A DNA stretch of 64,000 nucleotides. Origin: Lysobacteraceae bacterium SCN 69-320. Its GTDB lineage: Bacteria; Pseudomonadota; Gammaproteobacteria; Xanthomonadales; Rhodanobacteraceae. The translations under genes were made by a program, and so were the position numbers. The notes under the pieces are model-generated. The model worked only from the letters and a program-made list of their open reading frames with translations. It ran no database searches and was not told the origin of the DNA. This document shows, one piece after another, positions 27,243 to 36,116 of this stretch (the first letter of the stretch is position 1; the number at the start of each line of letters is the position of its first letter). The stretch is from NCBI GenBank assembly GCA_001725155.1, contig MEFP01000001.1, forward strand, positions 124,001 through 188,000, read 5' to 3'.

Positions 27243-28385
27243 ATGCCTGCATTGCGCCTGCCCGCCGCTGCGCTGCTGTTCACGATCGCGGCCGCCACCG
27301 GTTCTGCGAATGCCCAGACGACGCTGCGGCTCACCTGGACTCCCAACGGCGGAACGCCGAAGGTCTGCGAATATACGACCGACGCAGCCGGCGTGAGCAT
27401 GGATCCGGCGACCGGCGCCCTCGTGGCGACGGGTAGCTTTTCCGGTACGGATTGCCCGACGGGCACGGCGCCGGTTTCGGATCCGTCGATCAGCAACGGC
27501 ATCGACTCGAACGACATTCCGACGTCGACGTCGGGCAATGCGACCCACACGATCACCTGGGCCGCGAATGCGGACAGCTGCACCTATGCTGGTAGCGTCA
27601 CGCCCAGCCCGATCAGCAACTGGCCGCTGACCGGCAATGTCTGCAGCTCGGCTGCGGAATGCGCCACGGGCAAGTCGGTCGCCGTAACGATTCCGAACGT
27701 CAGCGGCAACTTCCGCTTCCAGCTCAGCTGCAACAAGGTCGGTTCCACCGTCACGGCCACTTCGGGTCAGAACGTCACGGTTACTCAGACCGGCGGCGGT
27801 GGCGGCGGCGACACCTGCGTCAATACGGCCGGTATTTCGCGCCAGACCTTCGGCACGGTCATGTACAACAGCGGTCTGTCCCGCGACGTCGACCTGACGC
27901 TGTACGAGAACGTTTTCGGCGACAACCCCGGCGGCTCGCCGCGTCTGTTCCCGGGCACGGCCGACCTGAACCAGCGCATCATGATCGCACGCAACAAGTA
28001 CGTGGCGCTGAAGTTCACCGTGCCGGCGAACTTCCCGCTGCAGACCATCGGTCAATACCGCTTCGAGGAAACCCAGCCGCAAACCACGCGCATGTCCTGG
28101 ACGATCAGCAAGACCTGCGGAGACTTCTCGATGTCGCCGGTCGCGCCGCTGACCACGTCCTGCATCATGAACAACGGCCCGGTCAACAGCACGCTGGCCT
28201 GGGGCTATGTCCAGGGCGCGTCGGCCCGTTGTCCGCTCGAGCCGGGCCAGACTTACTTCCTCAACATCATCCACGCGCCGCTGTCCAACCCGGCCAGCAC
28301 CTACTGCTCGGGTACCTGCGGCAATACGATCCAGAACCAGGGATCGGGCGCCGGCTGGCCCACCGTCATCGACGTGGACAAGTAA
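27243..28385 (+). CDS. secreted protein with glycine hinge, function unknown
   Basis: This 380-residue protein has a signal peptide (MPALRLPAAALLFTIAAATGSANAQ, cleaved near 24). Residues 25-180 are Thr/Ser/Asn-rich with short strands and several cysteines, like an immunoglobulin-type domain (ADSCTYAGSV, FRFQLSCNKVG). A flexible hinge TGGGGGGDTC near 181-190 leads to a C-terminal domain of ~190 residues with three or more Cys pairs and a YRFEETQPQTTRMSWTIS segment. I chose the ATG at 27243 because it begins the signal peptide. The family is not recognised. DsbC nearby may help its disulfides. Confidence 0.7.
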   Translation: MPALRLPAAALLFTIAAATGSANAQTTLRLTWTPNGGTPKVCEYTTDAAGVSMDPATGALVATGSFSGTDCPTGTAPVSDPSISNGIDSNDIPTSTSGNATHTITWAANADSCTYAGSVTPSPISNWPLTGNVCSSAAECATGKSVAVTIPNVSGNFRFQLSCNKVGSTVTATSGQNVTVTQTGGGGGGDTCVNTAGISRQTFGTVMYNSGLSRDVDLTLYENVFGDNPGGSPRLFPGTADLNQRIMIARNKYVALKFTVPANFPLQTIGQYRFEETQPQTTRMSWTISKTCGDFSMSPVAPLTTSCIMNNGPVNSTLAWGYVQGASARCPLEPGQTYFLNIIHAPLSNPASTYCSGTCGNTIQNQGSGAGWPTVIDVDK

Positions 28386-28493
28386 CAAGGAATCCGCCAC
28401 GACCTGCGCTGCGGCGCAGGTCGTTGGTCCAGCGGGGCCTGCGCGAGGAACTCAACTCCAGGGCCTGCGGTCCATCCAGATTCCATCAACCCG

Positions 28494-28526
28494 GTGGGCG
28501 CGCTCTGCGCGCCCCCTTTCTTTTTT
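28494..28526 (+). terminator. intrinsic terminator ending 10 bases before the next start codon
   Basis: GGGCGCGC (28496-28503) pairs with GCGCGCCC (28507-28514) around TCT. CCTTTCTTTTTT follows to 28526. It should end the preceding secreted-protein transcript, yet the isomerase ATG is at 28537. It may also act as an attenuator for that gene. Confidence 0.75.
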
Positions 28527-28536
28527 GGGATATTCA

Positions 28537-29481
28537 ATGCGCCAACTGATCCTTGCTCTCGGTCTGCTGACTTCTGCCAGCGCATTTGCAGAGGGAATTG
28601 CCAAAGACGGCGATACGCTGGTCGTGTCGCAGGGTACGGCCCGCGTGACTCTCGACGACGTCGACGCCTACGTGCATCGTATTCCTAGCACCGATCGCGT
28701 CGGCTTCATGAACAAGCCCGAGCGCATCGAAACCATGCTGCGCAGCCTGTTGCTCGACAAGCAGCTCGCCGAGGAAGCGCGCAAGCTCGGCCTGGACAAG
28801 GATCCGGTCGTGCAGAAGCAGGTCGCACTCGCAATCGACACCGCCCTGTCGCGCGTGCGCATGGAGAAGTTCCGCGAATCGCTGAAGGCGCCGGACTTCA
28901 CCGAACAGGCCTACGAGGATTACCTGGCCAACAAGACGAAGTACCAGATTCCCCGGCGCGTCGATGTCAAGCACATCCTGATCGACACCAAGTCGCGTAC
29001 GGCGGCCGAGGCTGAGGCCATCGCCAAGGAAACAGCGGAAAAGATCGCGCGCGATCCCACGCAGTTCGACGCGCTCGTCGAATCGCTGTCGGACGACCAG
29101 AGCAAAAAGGATAACCACGGTCTGATCGAGAACGCCTCGTCGGAGGCCTTCGTCGCCCCGTTCGCAGAGGCTTCCGCGAAACTGCAGAAGGTCGGCGAGA
29201 TTTCGCCGATCGTGCGCACGCCGTTCGGCTTCCATATCATCAAGCTGGTCAAGACGGAATCGGCCGTGCAGCAGCCGTACGAGAAGGTGCGTGCGCAGAT
29301 CGTCTCGCGCCTGGAGGCCGAATGGCTGGAAAGCCAGATCCGCGGCAAGCTCGACGGCCTGCGCAACGAGAAGATGGATCCGCAGCCGGAAGTGCTGGCC
29401 ACGCTACGCGAGCGCTATGGCAAGCCGGCTCTGCTGCCGTCGCAGCAGCCGGCCGCCGCCGACGCGGCCAACCCGCAATGA
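28537..29481 (+). CDS. periplasmic peptidyl-prolyl cis-trans isomerase, PpiC/SurA-like
   Basis: This 314-residue protein has a signal peptide (MRQLILALGLLTSASAFA, cleaved near 18). An N-terminal helical chaperone-like part (about 40-140, LLLDKQLAEEARKLGLDKDP) and one parvulin domain follow, with VKHILI near 144-149 and PFGFHIIKLV near 228-237. The C-terminal helix and a Gln/Ala-rich tail complete it. It catalyses proline isomerisation and holds unfolded clients in the periplasm. The ribosome binding site GGGA follows the T-tract of a terminator hairpin directly upstream. The wzm gene begins 55 bases downstream. Confidence 0.9.
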   Translation: MRQLILALGLLTSASAFAEGIAKDGDTLVVSQGTARVTLDDVDAYVHRIPSTDRVGFMNKPERIETMLRSLLLDKQLAEEARKLGLDKDPVVQKQVALAIDTALSRVRMEKFRESLKAPDFTEQAYEDYLANKTKYQIPRRVDVKHILIDTKSRTAAEAEAIAKETAEKIARDPTQFDALVESLSDDQSKKDNHGLIENASSEAFVAPFAEASAKLQKVGEISPIVRTPFGFHIIKLVKTESAVQQPYEKVRAQIVSRLEAEWLESQIRGKLDGLRNEKMDPQPEVLATLRERYGKPALLPSQQPAAADAANPQ

Positions 29482-29536
29482 TCCTGCCGCTCGTGCGGCG
29501 CTGCGCCGCACGAGCGCTGCTGCCGGGGCGGACGCA

Positions 29537-30343
29537 GTGAGCCCAACCCTGTCGCCGAGAGCCGCGCGCGTCGTCGCGGTGTTCGGGCTCGCGTTGCAGC
29601 TCGCGCGCCGCGACCTGCGCAATCGCTATCTCGGCAGCTTCAGCGGCGGTGCCTGGGCACTGGTGCAGCCGCTGGTGCAGCTCGCCGTTTATTCTTTTGT
29701 ATTCGGATACATTTTCCGCCAGCGCCTGCCGGGTGCCGATGCGCCCGGCTACGTGCCGTTCCTCGTCGTCGTGCTCTGGCCGTGGACCGCCTTCTCCGAG
29801 GCCGTGAGCCGCGCGACGACGGCGATCCAGGACAACGCCAGTCTGATCGGCAAGGTCGCGCTGCCGCGTTCGGCGCTCGTGCTTGCCCCGGTGCTCGCTT
29901 CGTTCGCGGTGCACGGCGTCGGCTATTTCGGTCTGCTGCTCGTGCTGCTTGTCGTCGGCGCAGGCATTGCGCCCGCCGGACTGCTGGCCATGCTGCCGGC
30001 GTTCGCGCTGCTGTTCCTGTTCGCGCTCGGGCTCGCGCTGCTGCTGTCGGCCTTGCAGGTATTCGTGCGCGACATCGCACCGGCTCTGCCGCAGCTGCTG
30101 ATGCTCTGGATGTTCCTGTCGCCGGTGTTCTACGGCCGTTACGTCATGCCCGAAGCAGTGCGTCCCTGGTTCGATCTGAATCCGATGACCGGATTCGCCG
30201 AATACCTGCGTTTCGTGTTGCTCGGCACGGCCGCACCCGGCTGGTCGACCCTGGCCTGCAGCCTGGCCGGTGTCACGGTCGCCGTGGCCGCTGGCGGCTT
30301 CGCGTTCCGCCGCCTGCAGCGCCATTTCGAGGACTTCCTGTGA
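29537..30343 (+). CDS. wzm: ABC-2 type polysaccharide exporter, membrane subunit (Wzm-like)
   Basis: This 268-residue ABC-2 permease has about six membrane helices and the N-terminal amphipathic signature LARRDLRNRYLGSFSGGAWALVQPL typical of O-antigen, teichoic acid and capsule exporters. FLSPVFYGRYVMPEAVRPW near 195-213 and LNPMTGFAEYLR near 216-227 match the family. No in-frame ATG lies between the previous gene and the conserved start, so I use GTG at 29537. It pairs with the downstream ATPase, whose GTG overlaps this stop (GTGA), to move undecaprenyl-linked glycan to the periplasm. Confidence 0.9.
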   Translation: MSPTLSPRAARVVAVFGLALQLARRDLRNRYLGSFSGGAWALVQPLVQLAVYSFVFGYIFRQRLPGADAPGYVPFLVVVLWPWTAFSEAVSRATTAIQDNASLIGKVALPRSALVLAPVLASFAVHGVGYFGLLLVLLVVGAGIAPAGLLAMLPAFALLFLFALGLALLLSALQVFVRDIAPALPQLLMLWMFLSPVFYGRYVMPEAVRPWFDLNPMTGFAEYLRFVLLGTAAPGWSTLACSLAGVTVAVAAGGFAFRRLQRHFEDFL

Positions 30344-31554
30344 GCGTTCTGGTGCAGGCACGCGGCTTGGGCAAGAGCTACCCGCGCGTGTTCCGCCGCA
30401 GCGACCGCCTGCGCGCGCTTGCCAACCTGTTGGCCGGCCGCGCTTCGGGCGAGGTCACGCCGGTGCTGCAGGGCATCGACCTGACCGTCGCGCGCGGTCA
30501 GTCACTGGGCCTGATCGGCGACAACGGCGCCGGCAAGTCCACATTGCTGAAGCTGCTGACCGGCGTGTTGACGCCGAGCCACGGCCAGGTCGAGGTCAAT
30601 GGCCGTGTCGGCGCGCTGCTGGAGCTCGGCGCCGGCTTCCATCCGGAATACAGCGGTCGCGACAACATCGCGATGTCGGCCACCTTGCAGGGCTTCTCCG
30701 CCGACGAGCTCGCAGCGAAGCTCGACGACATCGTCGCGTTCGCCGACATCGGCCACTACATCGACGAGCCGGTCAAGCACTACTCCTCGGGCATGGTCGT
30801 GCGGCTCGGATTCGCGATCGTCGCGGCGACGCGGCCGGACCTGCTGATCACCGACGAGGTGCTGGCCGTCGGCGACGAATCCTTCCAGAAGAAATGCATA
30901 CGCTGGATGGAGGACTATCTCGAACAGGGCGGCACCCTGATCCTCGTCTCGCACAGCATGTACCACATCCAGAAGCTGTGCCGGCAGGCACTGTGGCTGC
31001 GCCAGGGCCGCATGCAGGCCTGCGGCGACGTATACGAAGTGACCCAGGCCTACCTGGCCTATCACGAACGCAAGTCGGCTGGCGAAGAAACCCGCGCCCG
31101 CGATCTCGAGGCCGTGCGCGGCCTCGAATTCCACGTGCGGTCGATGCGCGTCAACGGCGAGGAAGCAGAAACGCTGCCGGCGCTGGAGCAGGGCGCCGCG
31201 CTGATCGTCGAGGCGACCATTGCGTCGCGCGACGGCCGCGTGCCCGTCATCAATGTCGGCATCGCCCGTGCCGACGGCACGCCGGTCTATGGCGTCAGCA
31301 GCGACATGGACGGCGTGCAGCCGGCGCCGCTGGCCGATGGCGACTACCGCATCGTGCTGCATTTCGCCGAGTTGCCGTTGCTGCCGGGCAGCTATACCGT
31401 CCGCGTGCATCCGCTGGACAGCGAAGGCATGCGTCTGTTCGACACGGTCGAGCGCACGCTGACTGTCAAGGGGCGCAGCTCGGAGTCGGGACTGGTGCGC
31501 CTGGCCCACGTCTGGGAACATGCCGCCCCCCTGAGCAGGAGCCGAAGCGAATGA
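30340..31554 (+). CDS. wzt: polysaccharide ABC exporter ATPase with glycan-recognition domain (Wzt-like)
   Basis: At 404 residues this is the long Wzt form. The nucleotide-binding domain has Walker A GDNGAGKST near 65-73, signature YSSGM near 148-152 and Walker B LLITDEVLAVGDE near 167-179. Residues beyond ~255 form a beta-sandwich like the Wzt C-terminal domain, which recognises the capped end of the glycan before export. A methyltransferase gene follows, and terminal methylation is a common cap for such systems. The start is GTG at 30340, overlapping wzm. Confidence 0.92.
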   Translation: MSVLVQARGLGKSYPRVFRRSDRLRALANLLAGRASGEVTPVLQGIDLTVARGQSLGLIGDNGAGKSTLLKLLTGVLTPSHGQVEVNGRVGALLELGAGFHPEYSGRDNIAMSATLQGFSADELAAKLDDIVAFADIGHYIDEPVKHYSSGMVVRLGFAIVAATRPDLLITDEVLAVGDESFQKKCIRWMEDYLEQGGTLILVSHSMYHIQKLCRQALWLRQGRMQACGDVYEVTQAYLAYHERKSAGEETRARDLEAVRGLEFHVRSMRVNGEEAETLPALEQGAALIVEATIASRDGRVPVINVGIARADGTPVYGVSSDMDGVQPAPLADGDYRIVLHFAELPLLPGSYTVRVHPLDSEGMRLFDTVERTLTVKGRSSESGLVRLAHVWEHAAPLSRSRSE

Positions 31555-32465
31555 GCGCTGGCGCAGCCCTGGATTTCACCGGCGAGCGCTTCACCCCCGA
31601 GTGCGTGCGCGAGATCTGGTACGAGCATTGGCACCGTTATGCGATGGTCCGCGCCTGGGCGCGAGGCCGCCGCGTGCTCGACGCGGCCTGCGGCGAAGGC
31701 TACGGCAGCGCCCTGCTGGCCCAGGTCGCCGATTCGGTGCTCGGCCTCGATGTCGACCCGGCCGCCGTCGCCCATGCGCGCGAGCGCTATGCCGCCGCGG
31801 CGGCCAATCTGCGCTTCGATCAGGCCGACGCGACCCGGCTGCAGCTGGCGCCGGGCAGTTTCGATCTCGTCGTGTCGTTCGAGACGCTGGAACATGTCCA
31901 AGCCCAGGACGCGCTGCTCGACGGTCTCGGCAACGCCCTGGCCGACGACGGCCTGCTGGTGATTTCCTCGCCCGACAAGGCCACCTACAGCGATGCGGCC
32001 GGCTTCCGCAACGAATACCACGTACGCGAGCTGTATCGCGACGAGTTCGAGGCCCTGCTGCGTCGCCGCTATCCCTATGTACGGCTGTATGCGCAGCGCC
32101 TGCTGTTCCAGTCGGCGATCTGGAGCGTGGACCCGCCCGATCTGGCCGCGGCGGGGCAGTACCTGACCTCCGGCAGCGACGGCCGCGTCGACGACGGCCT
32201 GGCCTACGCGCCGATGTACTACATCGCGGTTTGCTCGCGTCGGCCGCTGCCCGAGCTGCCGGCGACGTCCTGGTTCGGCGATCGCGACGAATCGGTCTAT
32301 CAGCACTACAATCACGAAATCCGCAAGAACATGGCGGCCGGCGCACGCATCGCCGAGCTCGAGGCGCAGGTCGCGGCCTTGCAGCGCGAGCAGGCGGCGG
32401 CCGGCGGTCGGCCGGCCGCGGTCACGGCGCGGCGGCCCTGGTGGCGCTTCTGGGGCGCCGACTAG
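31551..32465 (+). CDS. SAM-dependent methyltransferase of the polysaccharide cluster
   Basis: This 304-residue protein has a class I methyltransferase fold. Motif I is VLDAACGEGYGSALLA near 42-57, the acidic end of strand 2 is VLGLDVDPAA near 63-72, and DLVVSFETLEHV lies near 104-115. After about 270 comes a charged helix (RIAELEAQVAALQREQAA), likely a coiled coil, then a Trp-rich tail. It overlaps wzt (ATGA). Coiled-coil methyltransferases beside Wzm/Wzt in other bacteria cap the growing chain (WbdD-like), which is an attractive but unproven role here. Confidence 0.85.
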   Translation: MSAGAALDFTGERFTPECVREIWYEHWHRYAMVRAWARGRRVLDAACGEGYGSALLAQVADSVLGLDVDPAAVAHARERYAAAAANLRFDQADATRLQLAPGSFDLVVSFETLEHVQAQDALLDGLGNALADDGLLVISSPDKATYSDAAGFRNEYHVRELYRDEFEALLRRRYPYVRLYAQRLLFQSAIWSVDPPDLAAAGQYLTSGSDGRVDDGLAYAPMYYIAVCSRRPLPELPATSWFGDRDESVYQHYNHEIRKNMAAGARIAELEAQVAALQREQAAAGGRPAAVTARRPWWRFWGAD

Positions 32466-32664
32466 CCCCGGCAGCCGGCAGTCCCTGACGGGGTTGCAGC
32501 GGCCAGGCGCTGGCCTCCAACCGGCGAAACGACGGCAGCGCGATGACGGACGCGGGCCGGCAGCAGATCGACCCCGGCCGCGGTTCGCGGCAATCCGCCA
32601 GCAACGACAGCGATGCGCAGCGGCCCGCGGCCCTGCGCCGATACAGGCAAAGGCAACCGGCTTC

Positions 32665-34530
32665 ATGAGCAACAACCTGCAGTACCAATACACTTTCGAC
32701 GCCACGCCGCAGCCGCCCGCGCCGCTGCGTCCGGACCCGAATGCGCCGCTGTTCGCGTCCGAGGACGCCGTCGTCGCCTCGCTGTCCAACAGCGAATGCG
32801 TGTTCCAGGTCAAGCGCACGGGCGATGCCCACGTGATGACCTTCCAGGTGCTGCAGGCACTGGACCAGTGCCGCGAATTCCGCACGATGGACGAGCACGT
32901 TGCGCGAATCCAGAGCACGATTCCGGGCCTGGAGCACCAGCGCGAAGCGGTCACGCGCGTGCTGCAGAGCCTCGTCGAGCGCGACCTGCTGATCTCCGAC
33001 GACCGCTTCACCGAACGTCTGCGCGGCGGCGCGACGCCGGCGACCGCGCCGTTGCGCGCGATCTTCGTGCGCGCCTGCGACCGTCCGGCCCAGCTCGAAC
33101 GCCTGCTCGCCTCGATCGGCGACTACGAGCGCCGGTCGCGTGCCGGCCGCCATTACGTCGTGCTCGACGATTCGGTGCTGTCGGCCAACATCGACCGGCA
33201 CCGCGACCTGCTGCGCGAGTTCGCACGCACCACCGGCTGCAAGGTCACCTACGTCGGTCCGGCCGAGCGCCAGCGCCTGGTCGAGCGCTTGGCCAAGGCT
33301 GTGCCGAACAGCCAGACGGCGTTGCAGCGGCTGCTGCTGCCACAAGCCGGTGCGACGCGCTTCGGCGGCGGGCGCAGCTGGAATCTCGCGCTGCTGCTGT
33401 CGGCCGGTGGACGGCTCGCCCTGTTCGACGACGACCAGCGCCTGCCACTGCGCCGGCACGAACTGGTTCGCAGCGGCCTCGACCTCAATCCGACCCACCT
33501 GCCGTTCGCGCGCTTCTACCGCAACATGGAAGAGGCGCTGGCCGCCGGCGAGGAAATCGCCGACGACCCGTTCAACCTGCATCTGGACGTCTGCGGGATC
33601 GGCGTCGGCGAGCTCGTATCGCGCGGCGAATACGGGCTCAATCGCGAGTCGCTGCGCGGCCTGAATCTCGCGCGTCTGGCGCATCTGAACAGCGACACGC
33701 GTGTGCTCGCGACGCAGCAGGGCACCTACGGCAGTGCGCGTTCGGAAAGCGCGGCCTGGATCTATCACCTCGACGCGGCCGGGCGCGCGGACCTGTGCTC
33801 CAGCCGCGAGGCCTACCTGACCAACATCGAGGCGCAGTTCATCTGGCAGGGCACCGCCCGCGCACGGCTCGCGTCGATTTCCTGGTTTACACCGTTCGCG
33901 TTCGACAACAGCCAGCTGCTGCCGTGCACGAATGCGGTCGGCCGTGGCGAAGACGCGCTGTTCTCGGCCGCCGCGCATTTCTGCCATCCGGATGCGCTCG
34001 TGCTCGAACTGCCGGTCGCGGTCGGCCATCTGCAGGAACAGTCGCGCAGTCGTTCGGCACGCACCCTGCAGGCCAATACGCCACGGGTGAACCATTTCGC
34101 GACCGACTATATCCAGCGCCAGTTCGGCACCTTCCTCGCGAGCGACGCGGGGCAGCGCCTGGGCCTGCTGGCCGACATCTTCCGCGACCTCGCCGGCGCG
34201 AGCCAGAACGCGCGCATCACGCACCTGCGCGAATACCTCAACTACGTGCGCGCCGATGCGATCGAGCGCCTGCAGCAGCAGTTCGAGGCCGCCAGCGACG
34301 CGCCGGTCTACTGGCAGGCCGACGTGCGCAGCATCATCGACGCGAACGGCCGCGCGCTGATCGCCAAGGCGCCGCCGCGCCTGGGCGACTGGAGCGACGA
34401 ATTCGATGCGCCCGCCTGCGCGCAGGCCCTGAGCCAGGAGCTCGGCGAACTCGCCGACAGCTATGACACCTGGCCGCAGCTGTGGCAGCACGCGCGCGAG
34501 GCCGGCGACAAGCTGCTGGCCGGCGTCTGA
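32665..34530 (+). CDS. putative glycosyltransferase with N-terminal PqqD-like winged-helix domain
   Basis: This 621-residue protein is not one I can name. Residues 28-112 resemble a PqqD-type peptide-recognition fold: a strand pair (SECVFQVKRTGDAHVMTF), then ALDQCREFRTMDEHVARI and a closing helix VLQSLVERDLLIS. Residues 130-470 look like a GT-A glycosyltransferase: RACDRPAQLERLLASI, YVVLDDS, and GGRLALFDDDQRLP with Asp triplet 255-257. The remainder is helical. The ATG at 32665 is preferred; an in-frame extension to 32494 is low-complexity Arg/Gln. It sits between the methyltransferase and a GT2 gene, so glycan assembly is the default role. A carrier-peptide substrate is an open alternative. 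Confidence 0.7.
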   Translation: MSNNLQYQYTFDATPQPPAPLRPDPNAPLFASEDAVVASLSNSECVFQVKRTGDAHVMTFQVLQALDQCREFRTMDEHVARIQSTIPGLEHQREAVTRVLQSLVERDLLISDDRFTERLRGGATPATAPLRAIFVRACDRPAQLERLLASIGDYERRSRAGRHYVVLDDSVLSANIDRHRDLLREFARTTGCKVTYVGPAERQRLVERLAKAVPNSQTALQRLLLPQAGATRFGGGRSWNLALLLSAGGRLALFDDDQRLPLRRHELVRSGLDLNPTHLPFARFYRNMEEALAAGEEIADDPFNLHLDVCGIGVGELVSRGEYGLNRESLRGLNLARLAHLNSDTRVLATQQGTYGSARSESAAWIYHLDAAGRADLCSSREAYLTNIEAQFIWQGTARARLASISWFTPFAFDNSQLLPCTNAVGRGEDALFSAAAHFCHPDALVLELPVAVGHLQEQSRSRSARTLQANTPRVNHFATDYIQRQFGTFLASDAGQRLGLLADIFRDLAGASQNARITHLREYLNYVRADAIERLQQQFEAASDAPVYWQADVRSIIDANGRALIAKAPPRLGDWSDEFDAPACAQALSQELGELADSYDTWPQLWQHAREAGDKLLAGV

Positions 34531-34543
34531 TCGCGGCGCCCGC

Positions 34544-35440
34544 ATGACGGCGCCGTCGCTGACCAGCATCGTCGTCGTCGCCGCCGACAGCGGAGCCGGC
34601 CTCGTCGATGCGGCAAGGCGCGCGCTTGCGAGCAGCGTGCCGGTAGAGCTGATCATCAGCGACAACGCCAGCAGCGACGGCAGCGTCGCGGCGGTCGAGG
34701 CCCAGTTCGGTGCCGATCCGCGCGTGCGCATCGTCCACAACGGGAAAAATCTCGGTTTCGGCGCCGGCGTCAATCGCGTCGCGGCGCAAGCCCGCGGCGA
34801 CCATCTGCTGATCCTCAATCCCGATTGCCTGCTCGACACCGACACGGTCGAGCGCCTGCTTGCGCAGGCGGCGGCCGTGCCGCGGCTCGGCCTGCTCGGC
34901 GCGCGCATACGCCACCCCGACGGCAGCGACGAAGCCGCCTCGCGGCGTCGTGACCCGACCCTGCGCCGCAGCCTGATGACCTTGAGCGGTCTCGCGCGCT
35001 TCGCCGCGGACCGGCCGGCATGGCAGGGCGTCAACGAGCCGCTGGATGAAGCCGTGCGCGGTGCCGACGGCCCCGCCGAAGCGGTATCCGGGGCGCTGAT
35101 GCTGCTGCCGCGCGCGGCGTTCGACGCGGTCGGCGGCTTCGACGAAGGCTATTTCCTGCACTGCGAGGATCTTGACCTCTGTCGGCGCCTGCGCGACGCG
35201 GGCTACGCGGTGCATTACGCCGGTTCGATCGCGGTCGTCCACGGCAAGGGGGGATCGAGCCGCCATCGCCCGGTGTTCGTCGCCTGGCACAAGCATCGGG
35301 GCATGTGGCGCTGGTTCCGCCGCTTCGATCCGGCCGCGCACCGGCCGCTGCTGTCCGGCCTGGTCTGGCTCGGACTGTGGGCGCGCTTCGCCGCGTCGCT
35401 GCCGCTGCTGCTCTGGCGCAAACGGCGGCGCGCGCGCTGA
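34544..35440 (+). CDS. family 2 glycosyltransferase, rhamnosyltransferase-like
   Basis: This 298-residue GT-A enzyme begins SIVVVAADSG. It has DNASSDGS near 40-47, NLGFGAGVNR near 68-77 and the metal-binding stretch LILNPDCLL near 89-97. GGFDEGYFLHCEDLDLCRRL near 197-216 matches the acceptor/catalytic segment of WbbL-type transferases. The C-terminal helix with basic residues (LLLWRKRRRAR) suggests membrane association. It is the last plus-strand gene of the polysaccharide cluster, 13 bases after the previous one. Confidence 0.92.
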   Translation: MTAPSLTSIVVVAADSGAGLVDAARRALASSVPVELIISDNASSDGSVAAVEAQFGADPRVRIVHNGKNLGFGAGVNRVAAQARGDHLLILNPDCLLDTDTVERLLAQAAAVPRLGLLGARIRHPDGSDEAASRRRDPTLRRSLMTLSGLARFAADRPAWQGVNEPLDEAVRGADGPAEAVSGALMLLPRAAFDAVGGFDEGYFLHCEDLDLCRRLRDAGYAVHYAGSIAVVHGKGGSSRHRPVFVAWHKHRGMWRWFRRFDPAAHRPLLSGLVWLGLWARFAASLPLLLWRKRRRAR

Positions 35441-35447
35441 AGTGCGG

Positions 35448-36116
35448 TTACCAGTGCTCGCCGAGCACGGCCGGCACGTAGCGTGCGCCGCGTTCGGCGA
35501 CGAGGCGCGAATAGATCTCGCCGTCGGACGTCAGGGAGCGGTCGTACCAGCCGCCGATCTCGCGCCAGATCGTCGTCTTCGCGACCAGCTGCAGGCAGTC
35601 GATCAGGCCGACGATGGCCGGTATGCCGGTGTAGATCAGCACGCTGTTGGTCCACGAGGTGTTGCGATACAGCGCGCCGCGGCCGCTGTAGCTCATGCCG
35701 CGCATCAGGATGCCGAAGATCAGGATATCCGGGTTCTCGGTCATCTGTTCGTTCGGGCCCGGCCGCACCGGAACGCGGCTCCAGTAGTCGATGACTTCGA
35801 GCGCGTTCGGATACAGCAGATTGTCCGGGTTGAAATGCACGATGTACTCGCCGCGCGCGGCGCGGATGCCGAGATCGCGCAGCGAATGACCCCAGTCGTC
35901 GTGGCGCTGCGACGTGATCTCCACGCGCAGGCGCTCGCCGAAACCCAGGCCGGACAGATCCGGCAACGGCCGCGACAGCGGACCGTCGTGATACAGCAGC
36001 ACCTCGAAATCCTGCAGCGTCTGCTCGGCCAGGCAGCGCATGCCGCGCAGGAAGAATTCGTCGTTGACGCTGCCGTCGTAGTGCGGCACGACGATGCTGT
36101 AGCGCGGTTGGCGCAT
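35448..36116 (-). CDS. family 2 glycosyltransferase, small
   Basis: This 222-residue protein has a GT-A start (RYSIVVPHYDGSVNDEFF), an Asp-containing nucleotide site HDGPLS near 42-48, HDDWGHSLRDLGIRAARGEY near 72-91 and the metal-binding HFNPDNLLYP near 94-103. It lacks the long C-terminal region of typical GT2 enzymes. It converges with the preceding GT gene, the stops being 7 bases apart, so it belongs to the same cluster but is transcribed separately. Confidence 0.85.
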   Translation of the reverse strand: MRQPRYSIVVPHYDGSVNDEFFLRGMRCLAEQTLQDFEVLLYHDGPLSRPLPDLSGLGFGERLRVEITSQRHDDWGHSLRDLGIRAARGEYIVHFNPDNLLYPNALEVIDYWSRVPVRPGPNEQMTENPDILIFGILMRGMSYSGRGALYRNTSWTNSVLIYTGIPAIVGLIDCLQLVAKTTIWREIGGWYDRSLTSDGEIYSRLVAERGARYVPAVLGEHW

